Source: Lachnospiraceae bacterium
GTDB lineage: Bacteria; Bacillota; Clostridia; Lachnospirales; Lachnospiraceae
DNA length: 64,000 nucleotides
Direction of reading: 5' to 3'
Assembly (NCBI GenBank): GCA_017620155.1
Contig: JAFZQY010000046.1
Location: 1 to 64,000 of the forward strand
The notes below the pieces were generated by a model that searched no databases, was not told where the DNA came from, and worked only from the letters and a program-made list of their open reading frames with translations. The position numbers were made by a program, and so were the translations under genes. This document shows positions 52,258 to 61,673 of this stretch, piece after piece. Each line of letters opens with the position of its first letter. The stretch's first letter is position 1.

Positions 52258-53328
52258 TTAAATTCTTCTGCTTCTGCGGTAGTAATCCATAACCTTATTC
52301 CACATATCTACCAGTGGTTTATCGCCTTCCAGATGCTGCATGCTCGCTCTGCAAGATGCCGGAGAAATAGGCGGGAGTTTACCCTCTTCTATAAATGTCA
52401 GTATCTTCAAAAAACTCTCCGTATCATTAAATGGGAATAAGTATCCGTTCTCACCCGGAATTATTCTCTCGATCATACCATCTGTCGGTGTTGAAATCAC
52501 AACCATCCCACATAGGAATGCCTCAACCGCCACAAGCGGAGAGCCCTCCCTTTCAGACGGGAGAACTAATGCATATGAATCTCTGAGAGCCTCCCATGGA
52601 TTATCTAACCACCCATGAAAAGTTACTCTGTCAGACACTCCTATCTGATCACAGTATTCCTTAAGAATCTTTACTCCAGTGCCGTCCTCATCGGAATCTC
52701 CTATTACATCCAGTGTCCATCTGTCGGAAGCATAGCGAAGTGCATTTAACAGGAACGGGATGTTTTTTTCATTCGCAAGTCTGCCGACAAAAGCAAGTTT
52801 CCCAATCTGCCTGTTCTCAGAATACACTATACGGGTCATATCTACAGGATTTGAGACTTCGATCACTTCTCCCGGAGTTGAATCTCTTAACTGTCTGGCA
52901 AGAGTTCGGTTAATGGCCAGGTGAGCATCAGCCCTGGATAATTCATCCAGTCCACCCAGTTTCAGATCGGAACATGCTTCTATACTGCCATGCATCCAGG
53001 AAATTATTGCCGATCTGTCTTTTAGCGATTTTCTTGCCACCAAGACAGTTACAGGCCAACTGGTCGCAAACACTATATCCGGCTCATAACTTGCGGATAT
53101 AAGCTCATCATACCTTGCAGAAAATGCCTCTATATCGTTTATCTCATACTCACCCGAATCTGCTAGTTTATGAAACTCCACCATAGAAGATGCCCATGAA
53201 TAATCAATCCAAATCATCTGAATGATGCGAACCTGATTACCTGATGAGGCAATGTACTCAGCCGTCAAATTGACTACATTTTCTACGCCGCCCTTATATC
53301 CAAGTCCGATGAGTATATCTATCTTCAT
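52258..53328 (-). CDS. GT4 glycosyltransferase
   Basis: Retaining GT-B glycosyltransferase. N-terminal ILIGLGYKGGVENVVNLTAE acceptor domain; C-terminal donor domain with LAFVGRLANEKNIPFLLNAL and the E-x7-E-type motif LPSEREGSPLVAVEAF. 356 aa. Stop 16 bp before the licD run; its start overlaps the GT2 stop by 4 nt. Likely makes the sugar to which LicD proteins attach groups. Confidence 0.9.
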   Translation of the reverse strand: MKIDILIGLGYKGGVENVVNLTAEYIASSGNQVRIIQMIWIDYSWASSMVEFHKLADSGEYEINDIEAFSARYDELISASYEPDIVFATSWPVTVLVARKSLKDRSAIISWMHGSIEACSDLKLGGLDELSRADAHLAINRTLARQLRDSTPGEVIEVSNPVDMTRIVYSENRQIGKLAFVGRLANEKNIPFLLNALRYASDRWTLDVIGDSDEDGTGVKILKEYCDQIGVSDRVTFHGWLDNPWEALRDSYALVLPSEREGSPLVAVEAFLCGMVVISTPTDGMIERIIPGENGYLFPFNDTESFLKILTFIEEGKLPPISPASCRASMQHLEGDKPLVDMWNKVMDYYRRSRRI

Positions 53329-54353
53329 CCGGCTTCCCTCAGGGATGCTATGTATTCATTCAACTGCTTTTGATCTTCAAAAGTCACATCCAATGTCTCG
53401 AGCATATCCTTCACGGAATCACTCGTATTGATTATCTGTGGATTATTTCTCCAATCAGGATACAAGGACTTACATACATTCTGCATTTCAGACAGATATT
53501 CTACAGGAAGAAACGCATCTGTATGTTCAGAAGCAAAGAACAGAGTCTCACAATAATATGACCATAGGAAATAGCATGATATAACATCCTTGTATTCGGC
53601 ATATAACTCAGTTCTTTTCATACAATCCTCGAGAGTCATTAGTTGAACCTGAGGGTGATTCAGCAGATTCCTGCCGATTCTCGATGTCACGATAGAGCCC
53701 GAATGCAGATAATAGTAATAGAACCCTTCTTCACACAAATAGACCCTGTTGGCATACAGAAAAAGAGGATACACAAACAGCGGTTCCTCATAAACAACAT
53801 TCTCAGCGAACCTTACTCCTGTCTTTCGGATAAGATCCATTTTATAAAACTTGTTGGTACATCCATATGTTACTGTTGTTGAATTCAGAAATGGAATTCT
53901 CTCGGAATGAGTATTGATCGTATATAATCTGTTACCGACAGACACCTTATTAACCCGTCTCTGGTCACCCATGATAAGAGTATGGTTGTACTGGATTATA
54001 TCAGTATCATATTCTGCTGCCAGCAAATGCAGTTTTTCTATTGCATCGTCCGCAATCTCGTCATCTGCTCCCATTATCTGAAGATACCCCCCTGTAGCAT
54101 ACGAGATACCAAGATTAATCGCACCACCGGGCCCTCTGTTCCTATCTGACTCTACTATGAGCACATTGTCCGGAGCCTCTGCTTCTATTTCATGTAATAC
54201 AGCCAGAGTTTTGCCATTATCGGTTGAGGCATCGTCCACAAATATACATTCAAGATTATCAATTCCGTATGTTTGTCTTTTCAGGGACTCCCAGCACATA
54301 CGGACATCATCTGCTGCGTTATAACATGCGGTCACTATCGATACTTTATCCAT
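53325..54353 (-). CDS. GT2 glycosyltransferase
   Basis: GT-A fold: [36 protein letters not shown] and [13 protein letters not shown] (metal site) in the first 110 residues. 342 aa from ATG at 54353, chosen because AGGAG lies 7 nt before it and it overlaps the oxidoreductase stop by 8 nt. Downstream of the diacetamido-uronate module, so that sugar may be its donor (inferred). Confidence 0.87.
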   Translation of the reverse strand: MDKVSIVTACYNAADDVRMCWESLKRQTYGIDNLECIFVDDASTDNGKTLAVLHEIEAEAPDNVLIVESDRNRGPGGAINLGISYATGGYLQIMGADDEIADDAIEKLHLLAAEYDTDIIQYNHTLIMGDQRRVNKVSVGNRLYTINTHSERIPFLNSTTVTYGCTNKFYKMDLIRKTGVRFAENVVYEEPLFVYPLFLYANRVYLCEEGFYYYYLHSGSIVTSRIGRNLLNHPQVQLMTLEDCMKRTELYAEYKDVISCYFLWSYYCETLFFASEHTDAFLPVEYLSEMQNVCKSLYPDWRNNPQIINTSDSVKDMLETLDVTFEDQKQLNEYIASLREAG

Positions 54354-55320
54354 GCAACAACTCCTGCGCTTTTTCAAGAATAGAAATAACTCTCAATGAC
54401 GGGTCCGGCCCGGATAACGACTGGTGTCCAGAGTCAACTGCCTCAGCAAAAGCTTCCAAACTGTTTAAGAGTGCATCTTCGAATTCAAGTCTGGGAATAT
54501 AGATATCTCCGACTCTGGTCCTGAACTCATATTCCCCGTAAACACTTCCCTGAACTACATCTATCCCACTGTCATATATGGTCAGTTTATCGCTGGCTAC
54601 ATCGTCAAATATCACCATTTTTTTCGTGCCGGCCACGATAGTTTTTCGGATTTTAACCGGTGATATCCAACTCGAATTGATATTGATGAGCGTATCACCC
54701 TTTTTCATTGTGAGATATGTAATGGTTTCCTGATTACCGAAGAATCTGGTGCCGTATGCACTGATACTGTCAATCTCGCCACCACCCAACAGATAATCAA
54801 CTACAGCAATATCATGAACAGCCAGATCAAGCATGGCATTTATATCTTTGCGGATAGGTCCCAGATTCACTCTGGAGATATCTATATACATGATATCCCC
54901 GAGTTCATCATCATCTATCATTCTTTTGATATAACGTATAACATGATTATAAACCATCAGGTGATCGCAGTGAAGAATGACCCCCGTTCTCACGGCTGTA
55001 TCGCACAGTTCCTGTGCCTGCTGTATAGTCCTAGCCAAAGGTTTCTCTATAAAAACATGCTTCCCCCGGTTCATCGCCTCCATACCGATCCCAAAGCTGA
55101 ATTCGGTCTGGGTGCATATTGCTACAGCATCAACATCATTTAGATGCTCAAGATAGTTCTCCGCAACACTGACAAGCGGATAGTCCTTTTTTGCTTTCTC
55201 CCGTTTTACCGGATCGGTGTCTATAAGAAATGCGAGATCAAATCTGTCAGAATTGGATAGTTTTCTGGCAACATTATTGCCCCAATACCCATAACCTATT
55301 TGCATGATCTTAAGTTTCAT
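54346..55320 (-). CDS. WbpB/WlbA-like NAD-dependent sugar dehydrogenase (Gfo/Idh/MocA)
   Basis: Oxidoreductase that, in the WbpB pathway, makes the 3-keto form of UDP-GlcNAcA. N-terminal [14 protein letters not shown], catalytic [14 protein letters not shown]. 324 aa from ATG 55320, chosen after GAGGGGGAG; it overlaps the acetyltransferase stop by 11 nt. Order here (aminotransferase, acetyltransferase, dehydrogenase) gives all three enzymes for UDP-2,3-diacetamido-2,3-dideoxy-uronic acid after the UDP-GlcNAc dehydrogenase, which is not in the window. Other 3-amino sugars are possible. Confidence 0.83.
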   Translation of the reverse strand: MKLKIMQIGYGYWGNNVARKLSNSDRFDLAFLIDTDPVKREKAKKDYPLVSVAENYLEHLNDVDAVAICTQTEFSFGIGMEAMNRGKHVFIEKPLARTIQQAQELCDTAVRTGVILHCDHLMVYNHVIRYIKRMIDDDELGDIMYIDISRVNLGPIRKDINAMLDLAVHDIAVVDYLLGGGEIDSISAYGTRFFGNQETITYLTMKKGDTLININSSWISPVKIRKTIVAGTKKMVIFDDVASDKLTIYDSGIDVVQGSVYGEYEFRTRVGDIYIPRLEFEDALLNSLEAFAEAVDSGHQSLSGPDPSLRVISILEKAQELLHG

Positions 55321-55897
55321 GGATATACTCCCCCTCAGAAAGTGCATACTTTCTGCCACACTCACTGCACTTCAATTCTGTATCCAGTTTTTCCCCGCAT
55401 ACGCATACCCATCCCCGAAACTTCGCGGGATTGCCTGTAACTAATGAATATGGTTTTACATCTTTCGTAACCAGACTGGCAGCTCCCACCATAGAGTATT
55501 CGCCGATATTTACTCCACACCGGATAACAGCACCTGCACCTATCGAAGCTCCTTTTCTGACATATGTGGGCACAACCTTCCAATCTTTGTTAAAAGCTCT
55601 GGGATACATATCATTTGTAAATGTCATAGAGGGGCCCAGAAAAACATCATCTTCAACGAAAACCCCATTATATACATTGACATTATTCTGAATCTTAACC
55701 CGATTTCCGATGTGCACACCGGAGTCGATATATACATTCTTGGATATAATACAATCTGTGCCTATACTTGCATCTTCACGAATCTGAGCCTGATTCCATA
55801 TTTTACTGCCGCTGCCAATGTCAGCATCATCGCTGATTTCTGCGGAAGGGTGCACATATATTTCAGCATTTCGATCTGTTTTATCTTTACTTCCCAT
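55310..55897 (-). CDS. WbpD/WlbB-like N-acetyltransferase (hexapeptide repeat)
   Basis: Acetylates the 3-amino group of a UDP-amino-uronate using acetyl-CoA. Left-handed beta-helix hexapeptide repeats run through residues 12-165 (for example [44 protein letters not shown]). The C-terminus carries a rubredoxin-like Cys pair set, CVCGEKL...CSECGRKY, common in WbpD homologues. 195 aa. Overlaps the aminotransferase by 11 nt. Confidence 0.87.
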   Translation of the reverse strand: MGSKDKTDRNAEIYVHPSAEISDDADIGSGSKIWNQAQIREDASIGTDCIISKNVYIDSGVHIGNRVKIQNNVNVYNGVFVEDDVFLGPSMTFTNDMYPRAFNKDWKVVPTYVRKGASIGAGAVIRCGVNIGEYSMVGAASLVTKDVKPYSLVTGNPAKFRGWVCVCGEKLDTELKCSECGRKYALSEGEYIHET

Positions 55898-57089
55898 AAT
55901 ACTCCCGTACGCATTCTGCTACATAATTCACTTCATCATCTGTCAGTTCAGGAAAAACAGGAAGGCAGATACACTTTTTGCAGACATTTTCTGCAATCGG
56001 AAGGTCGCCTTCTTTGTAACCGAGTCCTTTAAACGCCTTCTGAAGGTGCAACGGAACAGGATAAAAGTTACCTGTGCCGATGCCTTTATCGCTCAGATAA
56101 GAAGTCAATTCAGCTTTCCTGTCTGTCAATAGCACAAACTGATGCCAACAGCTGGTTCTATCAGTATATTCCGTCTGCGGTAATGTCACCGGCAGTTCCT
56201 CAAATGCATTCAGATATGCATGAGCAATATCTGTTCTGCGGGAATTGTACTCATCAAGATGCTTAAGTTTGACTCCCAGAACTGCAGTCTGCATAGCATC
56301 CAATCTGGAGTTCCCGCCAATCAGATAGTTATAGTATTTATACGGATCATACAATCCGTCCGGAGTCTGCGAAGCCGTCTCTATACTCCGGATTGATTCT
56401 CCGGACAGATACTCAAACGCCTCCGCTCCATTGCGTCCGGCCCCATGGTTCTTATATGCCCGAATGATCGTCGCTAAACTGTCATCATCCGTTGTTATCA
56501 TGCCGCCATCGCCAAATGCCCCGAGATTCTTGGTCGGATAGAATGAGAAGCATCCCATCCGCCCCAACGAGCCGGCTTTCCTGCCATTATATGATGCTCC
56601 TATAGCCTGGCATGCATCTTCTATCACCGGAATCCCATGTCGATCAGAGATGTTGTTTATCTCATCCATGTCAGCAGGTAAACCGAATATGTGCACCGGA
56701 AGGATAGCTTTTGTTTTATCTGTAATTACTCCCTCTATTTGATCCGGATCAATGTTCAGGCTCTGTTCACGAATATCTGCAAATACAGGAACCGCTCCTA
56801 TCTGTGCTATAGCTTCTGCTGTGGCAAAAAAAGAAAACGGTGTGGTGATAACCTCATCTCCTGCCTGCACACCGGTTGCCTGTAACGCAATCCTGAGTGC
56901 ATCTGTTCCGCTGTTACATGTTATCGCATGCTTTACGTCAATATACTGTGCTATGGCATCTTCAAATCCTCCGACGCACTCCCCCTCCACATAGTGACCG
57001 GATCTCATCACTTCAAGAACAGATTTTTCTGCTTCGCTTTGTATCGACTTATACTGACGGTTAATGTCAAGAAATGGTATCGTTTTCAT
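55887..57089 (-). CDS. WbpE/WlbC-like sugar aminotransferase (DegT family)
   Basis: PLP enzyme that aminates a 3-keto sugar nucleotide. MKTIPFLDINRQYKSI at the N-terminus, PLP contacts in IEDACQAIGA (D158) and FSFYPTKNLGAFGD (K187), all typical of WbpE. 400 aa, longer than usual because of an insert near 225-245 (YLSGESIRSIETAS). Start overlaps the large glycosyltransferase stop by 23 nt. Makes the amino sugar for the acetyltransferase that follows. Confidence 0.87.
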   Translation of the reverse strand: MKTIPFLDINRQYKSIQSEAEKSVLEVMRSGHYVEGECVGGFEDAIAQYIDVKHAITCNSGTDALRIALQATGVQAGDEVITTPFSFFATAEAIAQIGAVPVFADIREQSLNIDPDQIEGVITDKTKAILPVHIFGLPADMDEINNISDRHGIPVIEDACQAIGASYNGRKAGSLGRMGCFSFYPTKNLGAFGDGGMITTDDDSLATIIRAYKNHGAGRNGAEAFEYLSGESIRSIETASQTPDGLYDPYKYYNYLIGGNSRLDAMQTAVLGVKLKHLDEYNSRRTDIAHAYLNAFEELPVTLPQTEYTDRTSCWHQFVLLTDRKAELTSYLSDKGIGTGNFYPVPLHLQKAFKGLGYKEGDLPIAENVCKKCICLPVFPELTDDEVNYVAECVREYYGK

Positions 57090-60000
57090 TTTGGTTAGAC
57101 TCCACTAATGCCTCATGCACACCATGACAGGTTAGTTCAAACAACTGCTTGCGGCCGAAATGGTACTGTTCCTGAAGCAATCTGATAAACTCGTTATTAT
57201 GTCTGTTCTCATAATAATATCGGATTGCCAACTGGCGTATATACAGTTTATCAGATGACAGCAGCAGCGCCATCTTTCTGCACATCACATCTTCTGATTT
57301 ATGATCGGTTTCATGATTACCCGGGAAGAATTTATCAAATATCTCATCAGGCATGTCACGAATGATTTCATATTTTATCTGTTCTTCCTCTGTATTACTC
57401 CTTATGCTCGAAGAGATATTGCCGGAAGTACTCAGACTATCAGGAACGATCCCATAACCGGTCAGCTGCTCATCCAGGATCTGTAAGTCATATTTCTGCA
57501 AAAACCTCATCCACAGATCATAATCCTGGAGTTGTCGGTAGTTGTAATCATATCCTCCCAATTCACGATAAATATCCGTTCGCATCATCATAGAGGGAGC
57601 ATTTAAGAAGTTGTCGCCGGTAAGAAGCAGCAAACATAGTCCATGTCCGGTAACATCAAGTTTCTGATTAAATACACTCTCAATATACTCTGCCTTTTCA
57701 CGATCTTCAGTACGCATGGCTTTTATATATGTAAAGCACGCCTGATATCTGTCACCGTTTTTCTCAAGGAATTCGACCTGCTTTCGTATTTTATCTTCAA
57801 AATACACATCATCTCCGCCCAGTGTACATATATATTTTCCCGAATACAGATTCAAAGCCTCATCTATTACGCCAAATGAGGTGTTCTCCTCCCTGAGCAG
57901 AAGATGCATTCTGGGATCCTGATCATAATCCATATATGCTTGTCTTATCACATCTCTGGAAGAATCCGTAGAACCATCGTCTGTGATGAAAAGTTCAAAA
58001 TTCTGATACGAACCATGCATGATGCTATCAATTGTATCTCTTACATATTTTTCATGGTTATAACAAGACAGTTGAATGGTAACCAATGGATCTGCTTCCC
58101 CTTCTTCATAACTGTCATATCCCCATTTATCAATAAATCTCTGGCGGTTTCTGTTAAATATCGCCTCGGCTTCAGGATTCGAAACAAACCCCTGACTTCC
58201 TACATGATAGATAAAAGAATTATTACACTGGATCAGACGGTATCCTCCCTGTCTGATCCTATGACACAGATCATCATCCTCAAAGTATCCGGGAGAAAAT
58301 GCTTCATCAAATCCACCGGTGATATCTATGACATTTCTGCGGACCAGCATGGCGAATCCGCTGAGTTTAGACATTTCCTTATACGGATCATCGACCGCTA
58401 CGTTATGCCCGGCGCCGAACTCCATATACTGTTCCGGGAAATCAAACGATACATCCAGAAGCTGGTTGCTACTGTAGTTCTGAAGGGCACCGGTCGCTCC
58501 TATATCATCAGAACTATACAGTCCCATCCTAAGCCAGAACAGAGCGTTGGCAGGAACACGCGTATCATTATTCAGATACAGTATGTCGGAATCGGGATCA
58601 GCATACTTAACGGCTTCGTTACAGCCTTTGGCAAATCCGAGGTTTTCATCGCTGAGCAATAATGTCAGATCATCATCCGTCCTGGATTTGAGCCAATCGG
58701 CAACGCCGTCATTCGATGCATTATCCAGAATGACAACCGAAAACGATCCCGGTGCGCAGTTGGTATAGATGCTCTCAAGACATTCTTCCATGAGATATCT
58801 GTTATTGTATGAGAGAATGATAAAGCAGGTTTTGCGTACGCTTATCGCACCACTTTCCCTAAGTTCCTGACACATCTCATTTAACTCATTTCTTTTCTCA
58901 GTATCTTCATCGGGACAGAGAAAAGCGGCATTCTCGAAGCACAGATATGCCTGATCAAGATTAATGTCAAGGAGGCTCTCTCCCAGTTTTGCATATTCCA
59001 GCCAGGTTTCATCGGAAAGGTATTTCAGTCTGTCTTTCCCGGGCTCACATCTTTGCGGTGTATACTCTGTCTTGCCAAATTCGCCTGAAGTAGTATTGGC
59101 CTCTTCATCTCCCCAGCTCTCTTTATAACCATCTTCAAACTCTTCCTGAGCGATCTGAAGCATCTGTTTGGCCGACAGTTTCTGCTGATAAACAGGGTTG
59201 TCGAACAGGTTCTTATGATCCTCACGTACTGTCTGATTTTTCTCAAATGAGATGGCAGTGAAATCTTTTCCCAGCCATTCATAATCAGAGTCACTGATCG
59301 TGCTCGGATCAAAGAATTCCCCACCGAGTCTGAATGAATGCCATTCCCTGAGCCTGTAAGCGGAAGGGTGTTTTATAGCCATATATGTTCCGTATGTCTC
59401 ATACTCGCTGAAAGCAGATTTCTGTATTCTGTCATTCCCTACGCAATGGATTATCTTCTCCCAGAACACTTCACCGGGTATGTCATTATTCGCTTCTATG
59501 GTATTTATAAGTTCCAGAACATATTCTTTCTTAAAGAGCATATGTTCGGAAATGAATGAAGGACCGATCACTTTCTCAAGACCGGGAATAAGCTGTCCCA
59601 TAGTCTCAAAGTATTCGGCGTGATTCTCTCTTTTTACATCAAAATACGGGATTGCAGTGGCATTTTCATCAGAAGCCCCGGAAAACATTGAGAAATTGCA
59701 GCACGGAAAGGTATCTCCGTCCCAGATAAGATAGTACTCATCCTTGCACGAATATGCATAAGTGAGTTTAAGAAACTGCTGATAATACCATCCGGTAATG
59801 CCCCTGGGAAGTTCCCGCCCCTGAAGGATTGGTTCCATCTCAGACCGCACTGTTTCGTGCACCTTATCAAACGGCAGGATATCATCTTCGCATATAAATC
59901 GTAATCGGGATTCATCTTCGGCGGATGCGATCTCTCCGGCTTTGGCAGCGAACAATTCTCCGACCCGATCACTGCCCAGAACATAGATATTCCTGACCGG

Positions 60001-60093
60001 CATATACTTAAGGTAGTATTTGTATTGGTTATACAGGCGTTCAAACCTGTCAGGTGTTACAAGAACTACAGCATCATATCTGATTGGATCCAT
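57067..60093 (-). CDS. three-domain glycosyltransferase (DUF6492-like, GT2, GT2)
   Basis: A 1008-aa cytoplasmic protein with three catalytic-looking modules: a DUF6492-like domain (about 5-315; YLIWDGDTFP near 121-130), a TPR-like linker (about 360-415), a rhamnosyltransferase-type GT2 (about 421-655; FIILSYNNRY, LYLNNDTRVP) and a second GT2 (about 669-900; VTIQLSCYNHEKYVRDTIDS, TDDGSTDSS, TLGGDDVYF). The first domain is a paralogue of the gene at 16.3 kb; the GT2 pair matches the layout of the 670-aa enzyme at 10.4 kb. It may add several residues in order. ATG with AAGAGGT upstream. Confidence 0.85.
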   Translation of the reverse strand: MDPIRYDAVVLVTPDRFERLYNQYKYYLKYMPVRNIYVLGSDRVGELFAAKAGEIASAEDESRLRFICEDDILPFDKVHETVRSEMEPILQGRELPRGITGWYYQQFLKLTYAYSCKDEYYLIWDGDTFPCCNFSMFSGASDENATAIPYFDVKRENHAEYFETMGQLIPGLEKVIGPSFISEHMLFKKEYVLELINTIEANNDIPGEVFWEKIIHCVGNDRIQKSAFSEYETYGTYMAIKHPSAYRLREWHSFRLGGEFFDPSTISDSDYEWLGKDFTAISFEKNQTVREDHKNLFDNPVYQQKLSAKQMLQIAQEEFEDGYKESWGDEEANTTSGEFGKTEYTPQRCEPGKDRLKYLSDETWLEYAKLGESLLDINLDQAYLCFENAAFLCPDEDTEKRNELNEMCQELRESGAISVRKTCFIILSYNNRYLMEECLESIYTNCAPGSFSVVILDNASNDGVADWLKSRTDDDLTLLLSDENLGFAKGCNEAVKYADPDSDILYLNNDTRVPANALFWLRMGLYSSDDIGATGALQNYSSNQLLDVSFDFPEQYMEFGAGHNVAVDDPYKEMSKLSGFAMLVRRNVIDITGGFDEAFSPGYFEDDDLCHRIRQGGYRLIQCNNSFIYHVGSQGFVSNPEAEAIFNRNRQRFIDKWGYDSYEEGEADPLVTIQLSCYNHEKYVRDTIDSIMHGSYQNFELFITDDGSTDSSRDVIRQAYMDYDQDPRMHLLLREENTSFGVIDEALNLYSGKYICTLGGDDVYFEDKIRKQVEFLEKNGDRYQACFTYIKAMRTEDREKAEYIESVFNQKLDVTGHGLCLLLLTGDNFLNAPSMMMRTDIYRELGGYDYNYRQLQDYDLWMRFLQKYDLQILDEQLTGYGIVPDSLSTSGNISSSIRSNTEEEQIKYEIIRDMPDEIFDKFFPGNHETDHKSEDVMCRKMALLLSSDKLYIRQLAIRYYYENRHNNEFIRLLQEQYHFGRKQLFELTCHGVHEALVESNQNENDTIS

Positions 60094-60154
60094 AACATAC
60101 CTCTTGGGATGAAGCTACCCCTTTATCTGAATATCATCCATCTATTTCAGTTTA

Positions 60155-61672
60155 CTATGAACATTCTGCATTGTCTTTATTTTTGCGCAAACTCCTGAAC
60201 AATCCCGCCACCATGATCATCATTATTATACCTATTGGGAATGCTGCTATGATGCTTACAGACTGTATATTGTTCATAGAGCTTTCAGAAAAGACCAATC
60301 CGATTGGGAGAACTATCAGAAGAATGCACCAGATGAATATAATCAGATTATGCGGATGCTCATCTTCCGTCAGATTCTTATAACTGTAACAAGCAGCAGT
60401 ATACGCGATGGAATCAAATGAGGTTGAATAGAATGCAATCATCGTAAGAATGATGATGGCCATGATCAGAGGGGTGGCAGGCATCGAATCTATTATCGAA
60501 ATGATGGTCTCATACATATCTCCTCCTTCAACATATTTCGAGAGAAAATCAATCTTACCTGCAGTCTGCAACCCAAGCGAATAATTACCCAGGACTACAA
60601 AACTGACTATAGTAGATCCCACGCCAAACAGATATCCGCCGACTATTATCTGCCTGATTGATCTTCCCTGAGAGATGTTCCCGATGAAGAATGGTGCTGC
60701 AATACACCATACCATCCAGTATGCCCAGTAATATATGGTCCAGTCCTGCGGGAACATATTGGTACGTCCGGGATCAGTATAGGTCGATAGATCCACAAAG
60801 TGCTGTATCATCATACCGAATGATTGGAATCCGTTCTCAAGTATGAATCTGGCTTGTCCACCGATACAGAAAACCAGAACTAACAAACCAAAAAACAGAA
60901 ACATGCATATCTTGGCAAGAATACCTATGCCATTAAATCCATGAATGGCTGCATATGTGTAGATCACGCAGGTGATTACAAGTATGATAATCGTCAATAC
61001 AGTACGGCTTACCTCTATATGAAACAGGCTGATAAACAGAGTTGATAACAGTGGTGTAGCAACACTGAATGTTGTGGCTGTACCGGCAAGCAACGCAAAC
61101 AAGGCAAACAGGTCTATGATCCTGCCAAATATTCCGTCAGCTGCTTTGCCTATTATCGGCCGACATGCTTCGGAAAACCTCATCCGTGTCCGCTTGCTTA
61201 CATGAACCATAAATCCAAACGCCACAGCCAGAACCAGATAAAATGACCATGGGATGAAACTCCAATGAAACAGGGGAAACACACCCGCCCACTCATATAT
61301 ATCACCCAGTTCACTCACATGGGGATTAGACGCGTACATAAGCCATTCTCCAAAAGAATAGAATAGGATATCTGCTGCCAGTCCACACGTAAACATCATA
61401 CTGCCCCATTGCCAGAAAGAATACTTTGGTTTACTTCCCGGATCACCGATCATGACCTTTCCATATTTTGAAAATGCAAGATACAGGGACATCCCGAAAA
61501 AAACAAGACCGATAACAAGATAATATAATCCAACAGAATCCCCGAAAAAGAATCGGATTCTTTCTATGACGGAATTTGCTCCTTTCGGGAAAACAAACAA
61601 TATAACAGTCAATGATATTATGGAAACAAACGGAACAAGAGTACTCAGCCAATCAATTCTGTCTTTTTTCAT
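60155..61672 (-). CDS. BCCT-family choline/betaine transporter
   Basis: Integral membrane protein, 505 aa, about 12 hydrophobic helices. BCCT family features: YWAYWMVW-type segment and GNISQGRSIRQ (about 311-341), FSFGEW near 106-110 and HWSFIPW near 136-142, the tryptophan-rich regions that form the trimethylammonium pocket. Na+- or H+-driven uptake of choline or a related amine is expected. The next upstream gene (1 bp apart) encodes the LicC-LicA fusion, so it very likely imports choline for CDP-choline, playing the part of LicB. Confidence 0.88.
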   Translation of the reverse strand: MKKDRIDWLSTLVPFVSIISLTVILFVFPKGANSVIERIRFFFGDSVGLYYLVIGLVFFGMSLYLAFSKYGKVMIGDPGSKPKYSFWQWGSMMFTCGLAADILFYSFGEWLMYASNPHVSELGDIYEWAGVFPLFHWSFIPWSFYLVLAVAFGFMVHVSKRTRMRFSEACRPIIGKAADGIFGRIIDLFALFALLAGTATTFSVATPLLSTLFISLFHIEVSRTVLTIIILVITCVIYTYAAIHGFNGIGILAKICMFLFFGLLVLVFCIGGQARFILENGFQSFGMMIQHFVDLSTYTDPGRTNMFPQDWTIYYWAYWMVWCIAAPFFIGNISQGRSIRQIIVGGYLFGVGSTIVSFVVLGNYSLGLQTAGKIDFLSKYVEGGDMYETIISIIDSMPATPLIMAIIILTMIAFYSTSFDSIAYTAACYSYKNLTEDEHPHNLIIFIWCILLIVLPIGLVFSESSMNNIQSVSIIAAFPIGIIMMIMVAGLFRSLRKNKDNAECS

Positions 61673-61673
61673 T

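Noticed and set aside
57904..58662. Plus-strand ORF (252 aa) opposite the large glycosyltransferase
   Set aside because: Antisense to a well-supported GT2 domain, no recognisable motif or ribosome-binding site.
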